From Granulosicoccaceae bacterium (lineage in GTDB: Bacteria; Pseudomonadota; Gammaproteobacteria; DAOVJZ01): DNA of 6,953 bases. The stretch covers positions 1-6,953 of the forward strand of contig DAOVJZ010000077.1 of assembly GCA_030632035.1 (NCBI GenBank), in the 5' to 3' direction. This document shows, piece by piece, positions 6,362 to 6,953 of the stretch (position 1 is its first letter; every line of letters starts with the position of its first letter). The notes below the pieces were generated by a model. It worked only from the letters and a program-made list of their open reading frames with translations, was not told where the DNA came from and did no database searches. A program made the position numbers and the translations under genes.

Positions 6362-6953
6362 TTACAGTGAGCGATTACGAATATTGATAGTAGTCGTAAA
6401 GACACGGCGTAAACGTTTGTCACCGGTGGTCGGGGTATTATCTGATCCGTTGTAGAAATAATTGATTTCTGTTGAAGCGACATTGTTTTCAATAGTTCGC
6501 AATAACAACGATACTCTAATATTGACAACATTATCCCAGTTACTTGTAGTATCAACCGTACTCGCAGGATAATAAATATTGGCTACCTTGTTGGCATCAG
6601 AGTCAGTATCTACGCCATACAGGATTTGCATGTCTTCAACGCCTTCAACCAGTTCCTGTTCAGACAATAAACTTGTAGCCCCAGCAGTAGAAGACAGGGT
6701 ACTGCGGTATAACGCCGGTATGCCTGATGCATTGTCTTTTATGTAATAAGCAGAAGTGACCAGAGCAGCAACTTGCGCACCCTCAGCGTAGCTATTACTC
6801 ATTATTGGTGTGCTGTTACCCGGTGTATATCCTCCTGCTGAGGAATGGACAACATTATATCCTCCACCTGTTGCCTGAAGATTGGTTAACTGGAAAATAG
6901 AGGCCTGTGAGCAATCTGTTACCATAAGAACAGAACCTTCAACAAGAGAAGAG
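6362..6953 (-). CDS. pilW: Type IV minor pilin PilW, C-terminal part (5' end outside window)
   Basis: The frame is open to the right edge: nine further codons (SSLVEGSVL) precede the ATG at 6923-6925, so that Met is internal. About 196 residues are visible; PilW proteins are usually around 300-380 residues, so the prepilin leader and membrane helix lie outside. Diagnostic segments are VLMVTDCSQASIFQLT near the left end of the visible protein, AYYIKDN, EQELVEGVEDMQILYGVDTDSDANKV, WDNVVNIRVSLLLRT and the C-terminal KRLRRVFTTTINIRNRSL. These match the PilW family C-terminal domain as I know it. PilW is a minor pilin of the tip-priming complex with PilV, PilX and FimU, and by family knowledge is needed for PilY1 presentation. 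The only visible cysteine is in TDCSQ. The order pilW-pilX-pilY1 supports the call. Confidence 0.92.
   Translation of the reverse strand, partial: SSLVEGSVLMVTDCSQASIFQLTNLQATGGGYNVVHSSAGGYTPGNSTPIMSNSYAEGAQVAALVTSAYYIKDNASGIPALYRSTLSSTAGATSLLSEQELVEGVEDMQILYGVDTDSDANKVANIYYPASTVDTTSNWDNVVNIRVSLLLRTIENNVASTEINYFYNGSDNTPTTGDKRLRRVFTTTINIRNRSL

Overview
The window is the distal part of a type IV pilus minor-pilin/tip-adhesin operon on the minus strand, meeting the isoprenoid gene ispH head-on from the plus strand. The order on the minus strand (pilW, pilX, pilY1, pilY2, pilE, then convergent ispH) is the arrangement known from the Pseudomonas aeruginosa fimU-pilVWXY1Y2E / ispH locus. With the strongly gammaproteobacterial IspH sequence, this points to a gammaproteobacterium of moderate GC content. 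I cannot name the genus.

Layout: bases 2-865 (+) carry most of ispH, cut at its 5' end by the window edge. Its stop codon overlaps that of pilE (862-1284, -) by four bases, so the two genes have no intergenic space. Going upstream along the operon there follow pilY2 (1332-1673), a 63-codon chimeric ORF (1696-1887), the large adhesin gene pilY1 (1910-5809), pilX (5843-6340) and the 3' two-thirds or so of pilW (6362-6953, cut by the window edge). Gaps between the minus-strand genes are 21-47 bases and each visible start has a Shine-Dalgarno-like sequence, so they look co-transcribed from a promoter beyond the right edge. No gene-free stretch exceeds 50 bases.

Function: PilW, PilX and PilE are type IV prepilin-like proteins. 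By family knowledge PilW and PilX, with FimU and PilV, form the priming/tip complex of the pilus that carries PilY1, a calcium-binding adhesin with an N-terminal von Willebrand factor A domain and a C-terminal beta-propeller. PilY2 is a small exported protein of the same operon with a poorly defined biogenesis role. IspH is unrelated metabolically (last step of the MEP isoprenoid pathway) but is the usual neighbour.

The unusual part is 1537-1945. A segment of about 195 bp spanning the 3' end of pilY1, the intergenic gap and the 5' part of pilY2 is present twice in tandem, 214 bp apart and about 91% identical without indels. The duplication created an extra ORF in which the PilY2 signal peptide and first ~46 residues are fused in frame, through a short Glu/Gly hexanucleotide repeat, to the last residues of PilY1. 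Reading frame, start and ribosome binding site are all intact, so it may encode a small exported peptide carrying the PilY1 C-terminal tail.
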